Shown piece by piece: positions 9,848 to 21,728 of a stretch of 64,000 nucleotides of DNA (positions within the stretch are counted from its first letter, which is position 1; the number at the start of each line of letters is the position of its first letter). The DNA is from Paramacrobiotus metropolitanus (Eukaryota; Tardigrada; Eutardigrada; Parachela; Macrobiotidae): NCBI RefSeq assembly GCF_019649055.1, contig NW_026570241.1, positions 1,006,501 to 1,070,500 on the forward strand, read 5' to 3'. The notes under the pieces are model-generated. The model was not told the DNA's origin. It made no database searches and saw only the letters and a program-made list of their open reading frames with translations. The translations under genes and the position numbers were made by a program.

Positions 9848-11383
9848 CTACATTGCGCCGACGTGGGAGTCTTGATTAGCCGCCTGCAGATCCAGCTCGG
9901 CAACCGTTTTCCGAATGGCTGTCATGTACTGTCGGATCTGTTCGGGGCGGAGCGAGTCCAGCATGGCGGTGATGTACTGACCTATATGAGCAGCCAAACC
10001 AAAACTTTTCCGCAATGATAATTGAAAAACGGTAATCTTCCACTCCCACAAGTGTAATAAACGTTTTACCAACACCTTACCAAATTTTCCGGTGACATCC
10101 TTCCCAACGGTTCCCGCATCATCGCTATTTTCCATCCGAGAGGGAGTCGGAACGACCGCAGAAGGACGTGGAAGTTTTGCGACAGAAAGTGCGGCCACTC
10201 GTGGCAGTCGGCGAGCAGGCGGTAATGATGGAGCTGCCAAAGAAGCACGATGATTCGGAGCCATTTGGGGCTTTCTCTTCGCGAATCGGCTGAGATCAAT
10301 CATGGCCTTTCTCTTCACATTTTTCTGCTTGCTCACGGCGCTCAGAGCCCGCTTAATGCCACCTACAGCAGAAGCCAGTTGTTAAAGCACGAGGAACATC
10401 ACTCACAAAACTAACTTACAATTTCATTTCCAGACAGAAGCTAGTTAAGTGGCTGAATGCAGAAGTAGAACATTCAAAACTGAACACGGCTACCAATCTG
10501 AAACGTAAACTGCCAGGGGAGGATGACGAGTGCACCGCCCCGTCCTCCCAACATAAATCTATCACTACTCCGTACTCTGAACAAAATCGTAAAATCGAAA
10601 AAACAAGAATCTAAGCTAATCAAGCGGGTAAATTACAGAGCGATGCAGCTCTGGAAATAATGCAAGCAATGCAGCAGCAGGTTTATCATTTGTTAATCGC
10701 TATCACACCGCCACATCAAAGGGGAGCTCGATTTTCATCCAATTAGGGTGGGTGCACTCGTTATCCCTGCCCCTAGTACCTACTCCAAAATATGAAAATG
10801 TTGACAGCAAAAAAAAACCGCTTATGTAATACCGGATTAGGAAGCGTAACAATGTGACAGAATTTCAGAAATTTTTCCTCACAGCATGGTTCTACGAGCA
10901 CTCTATTGTTTCTAACATATGCCCACCAAGTCATCAGGACCCACCAAGTCAGACTAACAACACGGCGCTGGGCCACGAACCTGACTTGGATTTGCTGCTG
11001 GACGCCAGCACCGCGGTCGGTTCTGACTCCTCCAGACAATCCCGCTCCTTCTCCTCCCTTTCCACAGCCAGCATGGGCTTGTCTTTCAGTCGACCTAATC
11101 GCTTCTCGGGCGTCTGCACCACCTTAGTCCCACTACCTGGCAACGCGGACGGCTCCGCAGGCCCCCCTGGCTCCTGCTGCTTGTTCTTGTCCTTAACGGG
11201 TCCGTGCTTGTGGGGCGCGAGCATGGTGGCCACCTCGTCGCCCATTTCGAGCCTGGCGTTACATCTATCACGTAGACGGCAGCGCCATCGATTGTCACGA
11301 CCACTATCCCGTAGATATTCATACCCTTCCAAAATCAACAGGTCGCCACCGCTTCTGTTTTTCAAATACACGGGAACAGACAT
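9848..11383 (-). CDS. FLYWCH zinc-finger protein, two exons
   Basis: Proposed exons 11383-10981 and 10362-9848 on the minus strand (305 aa, phase 1 junction, GT donor after AAGTCAG, acceptor TGCTGTAG). The start MSVPVY is shared with the paralogue at 1-565. The finger has W-R-C at about residue 33, a second Cys 7 residues on, and H-K-H with G-P at about residue 60. A charged low-complexity linker follows. The second exon is rich in Lys, Pro and Arg (KRKAMIDLSRFAKRKP) and ends in an amphipathic segment, SLRPEQIRQYMTAI, reminiscent of a BESS-type helix; that is only a suggestion. A GTAAGG inside exon 2 (near 10077) could mark another small intron. Function is unknown, probably DNA binding. Its start faces the BTB gene 0.5 kb away. 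Confidence 0.7.
10431..10619 (+). other. Possible plus-strand exon inside the FLYWCH intron
   Basis: After TTTCATTTCCAG a frame of about 61 codons is open (KLVKWLNAEVEHSKL, a Lys/Glu-rich middle, a stop). The acceptor is good and the composition looks protein-like, but no upstream exon, start or homology was identified. Confidence 0.22.
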
Positions 11384-11895
11384 GTTGCTACGATTCCAGC
11401 CGTTTCCACTTATCACTGTAATTTAACTGGGAAAAAGTTGAGAACTTCTAAATCAACAAAAATTCGAGCAAAAAATTGCGAGAGTTTATGTAAAACAGGA
11501 ATACTGATTTACCATGAGTTGTACTTTGGCCAGGTTTTGGCTGTCTGTTGCAAATTTGAAAATTTGCATTTAAACTTTCGAGGCCCAGATCGGGATTTGC
11601 GCAGCAGACTATGGACTGTAAGCGCTAAAAATGGAGCTTGTCGCAAAGCTGACCGCTCGGAAAGCAAGTAAAGCGGAAATATCGCTGCCAGCTGGGGCCG
11701 CCGTACGGCGTTTCCGTGAACTAACTTAAGCATGTCACATGTGTGCTCAAGCAGATTCACTCAATTTTACGGAACTTCAAGATGAAAGAGTTTTGCAATT
11801 TCTGAGTTTCTCCAATTCAAGATTTACATACGAAATATTCTGATTATTCTAATCTGATAGTTCCATTCACTGAGCAGCCGATAAAATATCCAACA
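11384..11895. promoter_or_regulatory. Shared upstream region between divergent FLYWCH and BTB genes
   Basis: The two start codons are about 510 bp apart and point away from each other, so this interval should hold both promoters. No specific motif is claimed. Confidence 0.4.
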
Positions 11896-14266
11896 ATGCC
11901 CAATACTCCGCCGTCAACCATGGCTTCAGGTTCACCAGATTCTGCGTGGAAGCTAGCGGACTTCATTCAGCAGATGTGGCTGAGCGGGGACCTGTTTGAT
12001 GTGCACTTCACCGTGGGCCGCGAGTTCGGTCAAACTAGGGACTTCGCCGCGCACAAGTAGGCCTACCTTGGCACTGACACGGCAGGCGACTCTTCGCTTC
12101 GGTTCTGGAATGGCCCTGTGTGGATTCTTGCAGGTTCGTCCTCGCTGCTCGCAGTTCCGTGCTCCGTGCCATGTTCTACGGCAGCCTATCTGAGAAATGT
12201 GAGACCGCTCTCGATATCCCGGACATCCATCCAGAAGCGTTTGGAAATTTGCTCAGGTAATGCGACTGTGAGAAATGAGAAATTATGCTATATGACCGAT
12301 TTGAGTAGTTTCGTGCAGTTTCTCTTGGAGAGCCACTCGTATGCTTGTAAACCTTCTCAACAGTCAGTCAGCGCTGTATTTATATTAATTTTTCTTGGCA
12401 GTTGAAAAATTTGGCTGATTTTTGCCCGAACCTGGGCAGCAGGTTTGTGTGTTTGTTGCTGTGCCGAAGCGTCCGTTTAAACTTGCACTGTTTCCAGTTT
12501 TGCCTACGCTGATACTGTGGAAAATCTCACCGATGACAACGTTCTCGCGACGATGCGCTGTGCTGACAAGTACTATATGCCGCAGCTGATGGCAGTGTGC
12601 TCCGAATTCCTCGTCAGCCACCTTAATCTGGAGAACTGTCTGGCCTTCTTGGACGAGGTTTGTCTTTGCTGCAGCGCACAGTTTATGATATTTGTAAATT
12701 GTAAGTAGGATGAAGGACGATCACTTTGTTGTTGCTGTCGGTTTTCCAGGCAATCCAATGGCATGCTGAGGGTGTGGTGCGCCAGTGTCTGGAATTGGTG
12801 GATGTCAAGAGCTACGAGATCTTCCAGTCGCAGCAGTTCACGGCCATCAGTCCGGAGGCACTGCAGATGATCCTGCAGCGCAGCACGCTGATTGTGAACG
12901 AATTTGTTCTTTATCTCGCTACGGAAAAGTACGGTTTTGTAGCAGTTCATGGGAGGCGGAAAAAGGCGTTTAAGTTGTAGCAAGCCAACCTAAAAGAAAT
13001 TCAAATTTCGTACATAGGACGTGCACGCTGTCACGTGCTCAACAATGGCGCCAGTTTGGAATTTGTTATTTTTATACAGGAACGTTCTTTAACCTTCTTT
13101 TTAAAGATGGACAGCGCTGCAAAATTTCTCTTACGTCTGGTTATTTCTTGAAAAGAAGGGTAGTTAGTGCATTTTAACGTTTGAAGCAGGTTTCTGCTAA
13201 AAGGTTAAAAGAAAACCTAGACCTTCCGGAAACCTAGAAACCAAAGAAATAATTACAACAACCATTTTATGCCGTTAAAAGTTTGTTTCGTACAAGGGTT
13301 GTTCATCTACTGCGCAGGAAAATACAGGGTAAATCGAACGTGTACATTATTTGTCCGAGTCGAAATGCTTATAAATCGTAAACATTTCGACTCGGACAAA
13401 TAGCGAATACCATACACTTTCGATTATGTGCATCGCACAGTAAGTGGTAATGCACGACGGTGCATTTGCCGCTAGCGCATCGGGGTACCAGAACTTCTGA
13501 CACAATGCTGTTTATCTCGCCAATGTTGATAACACCTGACTTGCTGGGACAGTCACAGTACGACGCATGTGTGCTGCTTACAGATGGGCCGCGGCGACCT
13601 GTGCGCGGAACAACATGGATCCATCCGGCGCCAATCTGCGCCGCATGCTGGGCGACGCTGTCTTCCTTATTCGATTTCCGTTGCTGACTCGTACGCAACT
13701 GGCTGGTGGCCCGGCCTTGGTGAGCGGACGTTTAGCATACTAGAAGATGAAGAACCAGCGTATTTCAACAGTTTGTAATTCACAGAGAGGTCTGCTGAGT
13801 GAATCGGAAATCTCCAGCATCATCATGTACCACCGTGAAGCCGTCCCTCCCGTTTTCCGCGGAACGGCGTGCGGGACCCCGCCCGGCACTGGATCCGCTG
13901 ATGATCCAGTGTGGGGACAATGTTTTCATCCGCACCGCCGAAGGAGACGTTTGGGAGCCCGCTAGAGTCGTGCGCTTCACTCCTCCGTTACAGCTGTCGT
14001 ATATACGGTATCGGCAGGGTGAAGGCCGCCTCGGCAGTGTTACGTTGGACCGGGTGCTGCGAGGCGCGGATATTCTGGAGCATGGACTGTCTCTGCAAGT
14101 GGGCACCCTCTCCATGGATGGATACCAGGATGGCACGTATGACAGCACGGCGGGTAGTGAGCATCGGGCCAACTGCAACGGGCAGAGCGTTGTTGTTCCG
14201 TTCTACTGTTTTCGGCTGTTGGACCATCAGGTCGTGTCATGGAAGACGATCAACGGGAAGATTTAA
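11896..14266 (+). CDS. BTB/POZ-BACK protein (BTBD1/2/3/6-like) with a frameshift in the last exon
   Basis: Six exons: 11896-12056, 12134-12256, 12498-12657, 12750-12928, 13584-13719 and 13786-14266. The BTB domain covers exons 1-3: GDLFDVHFTVGRE, FAAHKFVLAARSSVLRAMFYG, then PDIHPEAFG and LATMRCADKYYMPQL. The BACK-like region follows (QWHAEGVVRQCLELV, FTAISPEALQMILQR, EKWAAATCAR, LGDAVFLIRFPLLT). BTBD proteins of this type act as Cullin-3 adaptors. In exon 6 the frame carrying GLLSESEISSIIMY and the frame carrying TVKPSLPFSAERR differ by one base. The family has both blocks in one frame, so one extra base near 13826-13832 is inferred; as written the frame stops at 13963-13965. The C-terminal 125 codons are otherwise open to 14266. 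It could be a recent pseudogene or an assembly error; a short cryptic intron is less likely. Confidence 0.75.
13349..13401. repeat. Perfect 19-bp inverted repeat inside a BTB intron
   Basis: Arms 13349-13367 and 13383-13401 are exact reverse complements (ATTTGTCCGAGTCGAAATG) around a 15-base loop. The intron is the fourth of the BTB gene (12929-13583). Confidence 0.9.
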
Positions 14267-14959
14267 CGAGCCTGGTCGATGCTGATAATTTGTCACTGAT
14301 AGAATGTCAGAAAACGAATAAATAGTATATATGATCAAATTTATATAACAGTACTGCTTTCATAAACGATTAATAAAATACAAGTTTACGATTTGTTTTA
14401 CATGCGATTAGTTTACATACAATATTTGGAGCTGTGCATCAGCATGCGGTACTGAAGCACAAAACTGTATGTCAAACCCATCATAATGCAGTAAATACAG
14501 TGAACAATAGCCGAGATTATACGAGCCGTATTAATGCCGTGTCCTGGTGCGCATAAAATATGGGGCGACTTTCGTTCTCCATTTACGCAGTACGGCAATT
14601 TCTTCGAAATGACCTATTGCGCGAGCTGTCACATATCTGGATCTCTCTGTTAAAGCTGGAAGGCGTTCCCTTTTTTCATGATTGTATTATGGCTTTTATG
14701 GGATCGGGTTTCCGTAATGCCTTGTTGTACGGTCGTCACGCTCAGATTGGCACTCGTTACTCGTAGTCGTACATAAGTAAGTACTAATAAGAAAACATGG
14801 CCGATCCCATTTACAATTCTCGAAATTTCCTCCACGCTTTTCAGCCTAAGGAGGGGAATACAAAATTGCCATTGGAAATGGTTTAGCTGCGCAAATCGTT
14901 ATCCGATCACCACGAAACGCGAGTTACGTCCTTTTTGTCTGAAATCCACGGGTGCAAAT
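14267..14959. other. Intergenic with a duplicated 5' flank of the GPCR array
   Basis: AATAAA at about 14317 could serve the BTB gene. Bases 14728-14905 resemble 19008-19165 (CGCTCAGATTG, AAGAAAACAT, a CAAAA(T/C)TG(C/T)CATT block and AAATGG(T)TTAG in the same order), just upstream of two GPCR copies. The likely promoter therefore duplicated with the gene. Confidence 0.5.
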
Positions 14960-15946
14960 ATGAATAACATTAGCTTGGAAGATTATCTGCGGAATGTCTC
15001 GCAATCAAGGAATTCTTCTACGTTTTCAATAACGCCGGCGTTTTTATCGTTCAGTCTTACTGTGGCAGTATTGTACGGTTTTTTACTAATGTTTTCCCTT
15101 TCCCTCATTACCATATTCGTTACGAATTTCAAGAAGCTTGTGGGTTCCCGCATTTTGATTTTCCATCAGCTGGTCATAGAGATTCAAATAACTTTATTTT
15201 ACTGGCCGGTGATTATTGTTCTCCTTCCGTTAATCCATTCAAATTATGTCACGATTGCCAGTACGTTTTGCCGGCATTTCTTCTTTGGTTATGTAGTCAC
15301 TTTGTACGCTTCCTGGTACGGTTTGCTGATGCTAGCCATAAACCGTTTTGTCGCCGTTGTTCGACCGTTCAGCTACCGGCAATGGATAACACGTCCCGTA
15401 ATTACCGTGCAACTGATCCTCCCGTGGTGTATCGGTATCGCTATCTCTCTTCGAAATCGTATAGCATCAGGTGGATACTTTTTTCTGACTAGAACCAGAA
15501 CATGCACACTGCAAACCGGGCCGGACTTCATGGTTAGCACAATCTTTAGTACATATTTGCCGCTGGCACTGACTTGCGCGATGTACTTTGTGTTATTTGT
15601 TGAAGTCTCGGTAAGGAACCGTGCCAAAAATGCCTCAGTACAACCATCGAGCGACAGTGCTACAACCGTTCGGTCACTACAAATAGGATCAAATAGTACG
15701 CGTCACCCTAACAATAAGCTAAACCAGCGTCGAATTAATTCGGCGAAAGGACTGTGTGCCATTTCTGTTATTCATTTTGTGGGATTCGCCACGGCACCGA
15801 TCTTTTTAAGTGTTGTTCCGGATGCGCCCACACGGAATCCTATGGCGTGGCAGTAGGTCGTTATCGCTTGTACGAATGATGAAGTGCGAACGATTGGACG
15901 AAGAGCTTACCATGCGCTGTGCCGCTGTGTGCCGCGCATCAATTAG
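14960..15946 (+). pseudogene. SRX-like GPCR lacking TM7 (internal deletion)
   Basis: The frame 14960-15853 is open for 298 codons and covers the N terminus (two N-X-S/T sites), TM1 to TM6 and the DAPTRNPMAWQ loop. In the intact paralogue this loop is followed by TM7, ending STP, and then a 74-base intron. Here the Q codon is followed directly by TAG and then by the last-exon sequence VVIACTNDEVRTIGRR, which runs in the same frame to 15944-15946. TM7 and the intron have thus been removed almost exactly up to the old acceptor AG. It would make a six-TM truncated receptor or be non-functional. The rest of the frame is undamaged, so the event looks recent. Confidence 0.8.
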
Positions 15947-17094
15947 AACTGCAGGAACAATGCTTGTATGGTTATGACCGTGGATCCTGATCTCTATACT
16001 TTAAGAGCACACTTTCCTTTCGGCAGATTTACGTTTACATGTGCAGATTTACTCTATCAAAATTATTAAAGTTTAAACACAGAAAGACATCCACATCCAA
16101 AAACCGACAATGTCATTCGTAATTTTAGAGTGTGTATTGTCATGTAGACGTTACAGTAGGGCTTCCGCACATGCCATTTGCAATAAAAAAATAGGTAAAT
16201 GACTAAATGATGCTATGCGACAATATGCGCCCCGGAAATCCGCCCGTAAACCAAAATTCTCTGCGCGTCCCGGCTCGGGCCTGGCCACACAGGCGGTAAT
16301 GGGCAGAATACATTTTTTTGTCTATTCCTGGCGCAATTTATCGTCCCTATATAAATAAACAGAACTCGGGTGCACAGCCGAATCGCTCCGCGTTCTGACC
16401 GGAAGCAAAGCAAGCTTATTTTGCTGCCTGATTCGGGACGCATAGCCAATTTATTCTTCGCTCTGGTTGTCGGGATGCACAATCATTTCGTTAAATAAAT
16501 ATTCCTGAATCCTGTGTAATCAGATTAGTGCTTGTTTGAAAACGCTTATTATAATGTTTTGAACGTAACTGTTTCACTTGGGTCATTACGCAAGTGTACA
16601 CATAAGCGCCTGCGGTTAAATAAAGCTGACGCCAAATCCCATCATAATGAAATAAATGCAGTGAAACATGGTTCAGAATTTATTGGCTTGTCCGGAAAAC
16701 TTAAAATATGCGGGCGCGCTGCTTTATCTTCGTTCCCCATTGAGACAGCAATTCTGTCAAAGAATCTGTACACTGCACAATTATAATTCCTATTGGGCAT
16801 TTTCCTGCGAAAGCTTTAAGGCGTCTTCATTCGTTCGTGGATTGCCTCATGGCTTTAATGGAATTAATCGCCTGTGGGATAATCGTATTCCGGTTGGTAA
16901 CATCAGCAGTTACAAGAAACCCGCCGATCCCATTCAGCGATGCCGATAATTCACACGTGCTTCCCATTCGATGAAAAGCAATACATTATACCATATCACA
17001 GGAGAACAAATCATACGTTAACTAAGTAGGCAGGAAAACCTGCCTGCTTATTTTCCAGACTTTAAGCATTGCTGCAAAACTCCGAACTTCGAAA
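15947..17094. other. Intergenic
   Basis: No gene. Near 16915-16945 the words AAGAAA and GCCGATCCCATT echo the shared 5' flank seen at 14790-14810, consistent with co-duplicated upstream DNA. Confidence 0.4.
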
Positions 17095-18179
17095 ATGAAC
17101 AACCATACCTTCGACACTTATCTGCGGAATGGCTCGGAATCCGGGAACTCTTCTACGTTTTCAATAACGCCGGCATTTGTCTCATTCAGCATTACCGTTG
17201 CAGTATTGTACGGGTTTTTGCTGACCTCTTCGCTTTCGCTTATTATCATTATGGTGAAAAACTTGGAGAAGCTTACTGGTTCCCGCGTTCTGATTCTCCA
17301 CCAGCTGATTATGGAGATTCAGATAACCACATTTTACTGGCCAGTGAATGTCGTCCTCCTTCCGTTAATTCACTTAAATTACGTAACGGTTACCAGTACC
17401 TTCTGTCGGCATTTTTTCTGTGGTTATTCAGTCACCCTGCAAGCATCGTGGTACGGGCTGCTGATGCTAGCGATCAACCGTTTTGTCGCCGTTGTTCGGC
17501 CGCACAGCTACCGGCAATGGATAACACGTCCCGTAATTGCAGTTCAGTTAATCATCCCGTGGTGTATCGGTCTGGCCATCCCTCTTCGGAATCGTATAAT
17601 ATCTGGTGGATACGTTTTCATTGCCAAAACCAGAAGCTGCACCGTGCATACCGGACCGGATTTCATGATTGGCACCATCGTTATTGCATATCTGTCGCTG
17701 TCGCTGACCTGTTCGATATACGTTGTGTTATTGGTTGGAGTCTCCGTAAGAAACCGTTTCAAAACTGTGTCGATACAGCCGCCCAGTGACGTGGCTACAG
17801 CTGAACGGTCGCTGCAAATGGAGTCCACCGGAAACAATATTGGTCGCATCAAGCTCAACCAGCGTCGAATTAGTTCAGCTAAAAGACTTTGTGTCCTTTC
17901 TATTATTCATTTTGTGGGATTTGTCACTTCACCAATTTTTGTGAGTGTTGTACCGGATGCGGTTACAAGGTATCCAGTTGCCTGGCAGTGGACTATGTTG
18001 GCGTTATACCTTGGACATTTATCCACACCGGTACAGCTGAAACTGAAAATCTTGTTAATTAAGAGATTTCGGTAATTCTTGGTGCTTTAATGTTGATGTT
18101 GCAGGTTTTTGTCGCCTATGCAAATGACGATGCCAAAAGAATCGGAAGAAATGTGTGCCGTACTTTGTGTCGCTGCTAA
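17095..18179 (+). CDS. SRX-like seven-transmembrane GPCR, intact
   Basis: Exons 17095-18030 and 18105-18179 (336 aa), donor CCG/GTACAG and acceptor GTTGCAG, phase 0. The N terminus has several N-X-S/T sequons. TM1 is VSFSITVAVLYGFLL; then KLTGSRVLILHQ, TM2, TM3 ending in NRFVAVVRP (in place of E/DRY), RPVIAVQLIIPW (TM4), a long second extracellular loop with Cys, TM5, a basic third loop, TM6 (LCVLSIIHFVGF) and TM7 ending STP/VFVAYANDDA (in place of NPxxY). It is a class-A-like receptor resembling the expanded chemoreceptor families of nematodes and tardigrades. Ligand and G protein are unknown. This is the only copy of its subfamily in the window without a lesion. Confidence 0.85.
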
Positions 18180-19256
18180 ACTGTATTACATCATACCATT
18201 TGTTGATGGTTTCTTAGGTTCCAGATTCGCTTCGCTTAGTAACATGCTAACATCTATTCAAAAATAATTTTCGATTGCATCAAACGGGTATCCTGGCTCG
18301 GTAAGATTTATGTTTACCCAGACTATGGGTATCTAGTGACTCTTGGTAAAACTTTGATAAAAACGTACTTTGTAAACAAATTGTGTTTGTCAAATAACAT
18401 AAACCTTTTTTAATGATATTGTTTACGCTGACATTAAAATTGCTGAATACTGCAGGCAAAGACGCACGTTGTTCATGCAAATTTATACAAGCCACGTCTA
18501 CACGCTTATGCACAAGAGTGGAACACAAAACATCTTAATCAAACAATCACGCCACAATGCGTACGCGTACAACACATAAACAGTGCAACTTCAAAAAAAG
18601 GTACGTAAATTTATATTCAAGTTAGCGTTGTAAGCGCTTTTTTAAATAGAGTAGAGCGACTAATACTGAGGCTAAATAGGCTTATACGAATGTATATATA
18701 TCGCGCAGAATTAGCAGGTTATGTCAGTTTGTTGTAAATTGAAATCAGTCGAGGAAAATAACAGTTTACGTCAATTCCCATCTCCACCCAATAAACCTAA
18801 AGCGAGATACAATAGTATTCCGATATTTTCTGGGAAGCATAAGTTATGTGGGCGGCAGGCTTCTTTCCAATTTGAGGCAGAAATTCTTCCACCGTAAATA
18901 CATGTAGTGCGTTAGCTGTTTCAGATATGACATTTTCTGTTGAAGCTTTCAAGTAATTCCTTTCTTTCGTGAATAACTGGAATTAATTTTCTGCATTGCT
19001 TGACAATGTCATACGGTCGGCGCGCTCAGATTGTTGCTCGTATCATTAATAATAACTCTAAGAAAACATCGCTGATCTTGCTTACAGTTATTGAAATTTC
19101 TTGCACGCGTTTCGATCTACGAATGACAATGCAAAACTGTCATTAGAAATGGCTTAGAAACGCAAATCCTGATCTTCCTGTGCATTCTCTACTCTTTCTG
19201 CTACACTCTTATTCACGCATTGCTCTGGTACCCCGTGCTTAAAAAGGAAAAACTTC
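18180..19256. other. Intergenic
   Basis: No gene. 19008-19165 is the second copy of the GPCR 5' flank described at 14728-14905. Confidence 0.45.
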
Positions 19257-20292
19257 AGCTCGGAAGATCATTTGCAGAATGTTTCCCAATCGGGGAACTC
19301 TTCAATGTTTTTTATAACGCCGGTATTTGTATCGTTCAGCATTGCGGTTGGTGTATTCTACAGTTTCTTACTTGTTTCTTATCTTTCTCTTATTATTATA
19401 ATGGCTAAGAACCCGAAGAAGCTGACGGGTTCCCGCGTTCTGATTTTCTATCAACTGATTTTAGAGATACAGATAACCTCGATTTACTGGCCGGTGAATA
19501 TTGTTCTCCTTCCGTTAATTCACTTAAGTTATATCACGGTTACCAGTGCGTTCTGCCGGGCGTTTTTCTTTGATTATTCTGTCACCCTGCAAGCATCCTG
19601 GTATGGTTTGCTGATGCTGGCGGTCAATCGCTTTGTCGCCGTTGTTCGACCGTTGAACTACCGGCAGTGGACAACACGTGCCGTAACTGTCATTCAGTTA
19701 ATCATTCCGTGGTGTATTAGTATCGGTATCTCTCTCCGGAGTCTGATTATGGATCAGGGTTATTTTTTCATTCCGAACCAGAAGTTGTGCCGTGCAAACC
19801 GGACCGGATTTCAAAATTCGCGCAGTCTTTGGTATCTATCTGCCGCTGGCGCTGACTAGCGCGACGTACGAGTACATTGCTTTATTTGTTGGAGCCTCCG
19901 TAAAAAACCGAGTCCAGAATGTGTCGATACAGTCGTCTAGCGATAGTGCCATGGCTGTACGGTCGGTGTAAATGGGATCCACCGGTACTAGCGCGGGGCG
20001 CATTAGGCGAAACGAGCGTAGAATTAATTTGGCTATAGGGCTGTGTGCCCTCTCTGCTATTCATTTCGTTGCATTCGCAGCTTCACCAATATTTGTAAAT
20101 ATTGTTCCGGACGCGCCGCACAGTATCCAACTGCCTGGCTTTGGACTGTGTTCGCGTATTATCTGAGCTACGTATCGATACCGGTAAGGCGAAATTTTCA
20201 ACGGAATCTGAACGTTTTGGTATTTCGTTATTACTGTTTTTCAGGTTGTTATCGCCCTCACCAACGGCGAAGCCCGAAAAGCTGGACAATGA
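19257..20292 (+). pseudogene. SRX-like GPCR pseudogene
   Basis: Homology begins with CTTCAGCTCGGAAGATCA, which aligns with the N-terminal codons of the paralogues, but the ATG is gone. The frame 19272-19859 covers TM1 to the second extracellular loop (KLTGSRVLIFYQ, NRFVAVVRPLNYRQW). A frameshift near 19800 breaks TM5 (GFQNSRSLWYLS), and a TAA near 19971 lies in the third loop. TM6 remains recognisable at 20035-20100, the TM7 frame is shifted, and the last exon (VVIALTNGEARK) ends at 20290-20292 after TTTTTCAG. Confidence 0.8.
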
Positions 20293-21728
20293 GTTTACCG
20301 TAAATTGTGCTGTTTTTGGTTAGTGTCGCGTTTATTTCCGCCGTGTACGTGATGTGTACTTTTGAATTTTTTCGGCCTCGGTTTCATAGGTGGCGATGGC
20401 CGGTCCAACCTAACCTTGAAAATATATGGTCCACAAGATTGGTCAAAGTTCGTCAAACTTATGACAGTCGTGCGCAGAAACAGACACCGGTTACTGTCGG
20501 GCCAAACAATTCCTGCATATTAACCAGTAAATAGAGAAATTTCATTTCTTTCAAAAGTGCAGTGGATCGCTTACAAATTGGATACGAATTCACGTCCATT
20601 ACGGCACGCGTATTAATTTGTTTGGCAGCGCTAAAATTAAAAATATGTGTCATTATGGCCGGTTTTTCCCATACCATAGCGTAACGGGTACCAATCGACA
20701 CACATTCCGGTCATAACCGCGTAACCAATAACCGAAAAATAACACCATAAACACTCCTGCTTTGAGAACACACGTGACAATATCATTTGGCATTTCGACT
20801 AAACACGATTTCCTTTTAGCAGAATTTTGTTTGACTGTTCGACATTATCCCCTAGCCACCTGCATCTCTGGCTAACACCCACGTCTGTGTGATGTAATTT
20901 GTGTTGTTAATTCCGGCTTCTTTAAAAGAACAGTTTTCTAGAGCCTGGAATGAATTGTCACTCCCAATTCATTCCAGACACCGATCCACTGTTTTAGCAT
21001 GTTTTTCAAATTTTAAAAGGAATTTCAAACATTTTAAAATTCGAAAAAAATCATAAAAGTCTTGATCCATCTAAGAACGATCTTCATGGTTATGTGCATT
21101 TACGTGCTAAATTTGAAAGGGATCGGTCCATAACGAGACTTTTGGTACACCTGAATGCATTTAAACTTTTTGGAATTTTGTTACCCTCAGAACTTCGCAA
21201 CCGGATGTTGCGCGCGAAAATGGATTTCACGTTATGTACACAAATCTGCGTGCCTCTCCGCAGAACTGCGCTGCGCTGTGTAAGCGTCTTAACATTTAGG
21301 ACGTAGACTGTGTGGGTGGGTTACCTATCTTTCTCAGCAATTCGTCCAAATGATTATTGTCCAACCCGTTTCATATCTGGAATTTCTGTGCGAAGGCTCT
21401 CGGGCGCCTTCTTTCTTTGGAGGATCGGAATTCATCCTCCATACTGATCTAACGTGCTCTGATCCTCTGTAATGCTCGATTGCAGTCTTCTGATTACCTT
21501 TAGTTCGAAATGTTCTGATTACCTTTAGTTCGAAATTATCGGAACTCTCGCCGATGTCACTTCACTTTGCCCCCGCGCAGGCCTTCAAGCCAGAGACAAT
21601 TATGCAGCACAAAAATAACGCCCGCCCTTAGCAGCGCAGCTTATAATCTAACTGGAATGAACCGTGCGCTGCCTCTTTTATTCCATAATCACGCATCTAG
21701 CGTTTCTCAACAATTTGGGCGTGCGAAA
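20293..21728. other. Intergenic with a short hairpin and tandem repeat
   Basis: 20946-20957 and 20965-20976 are perfect 12-base inverted repeats (TGGAATGAATTG). At about 21487-21540 a 25-base unit containing GATTACCTTTAGTTCGAAAT is present twice. No gene is seen. Confidence 0.5.
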
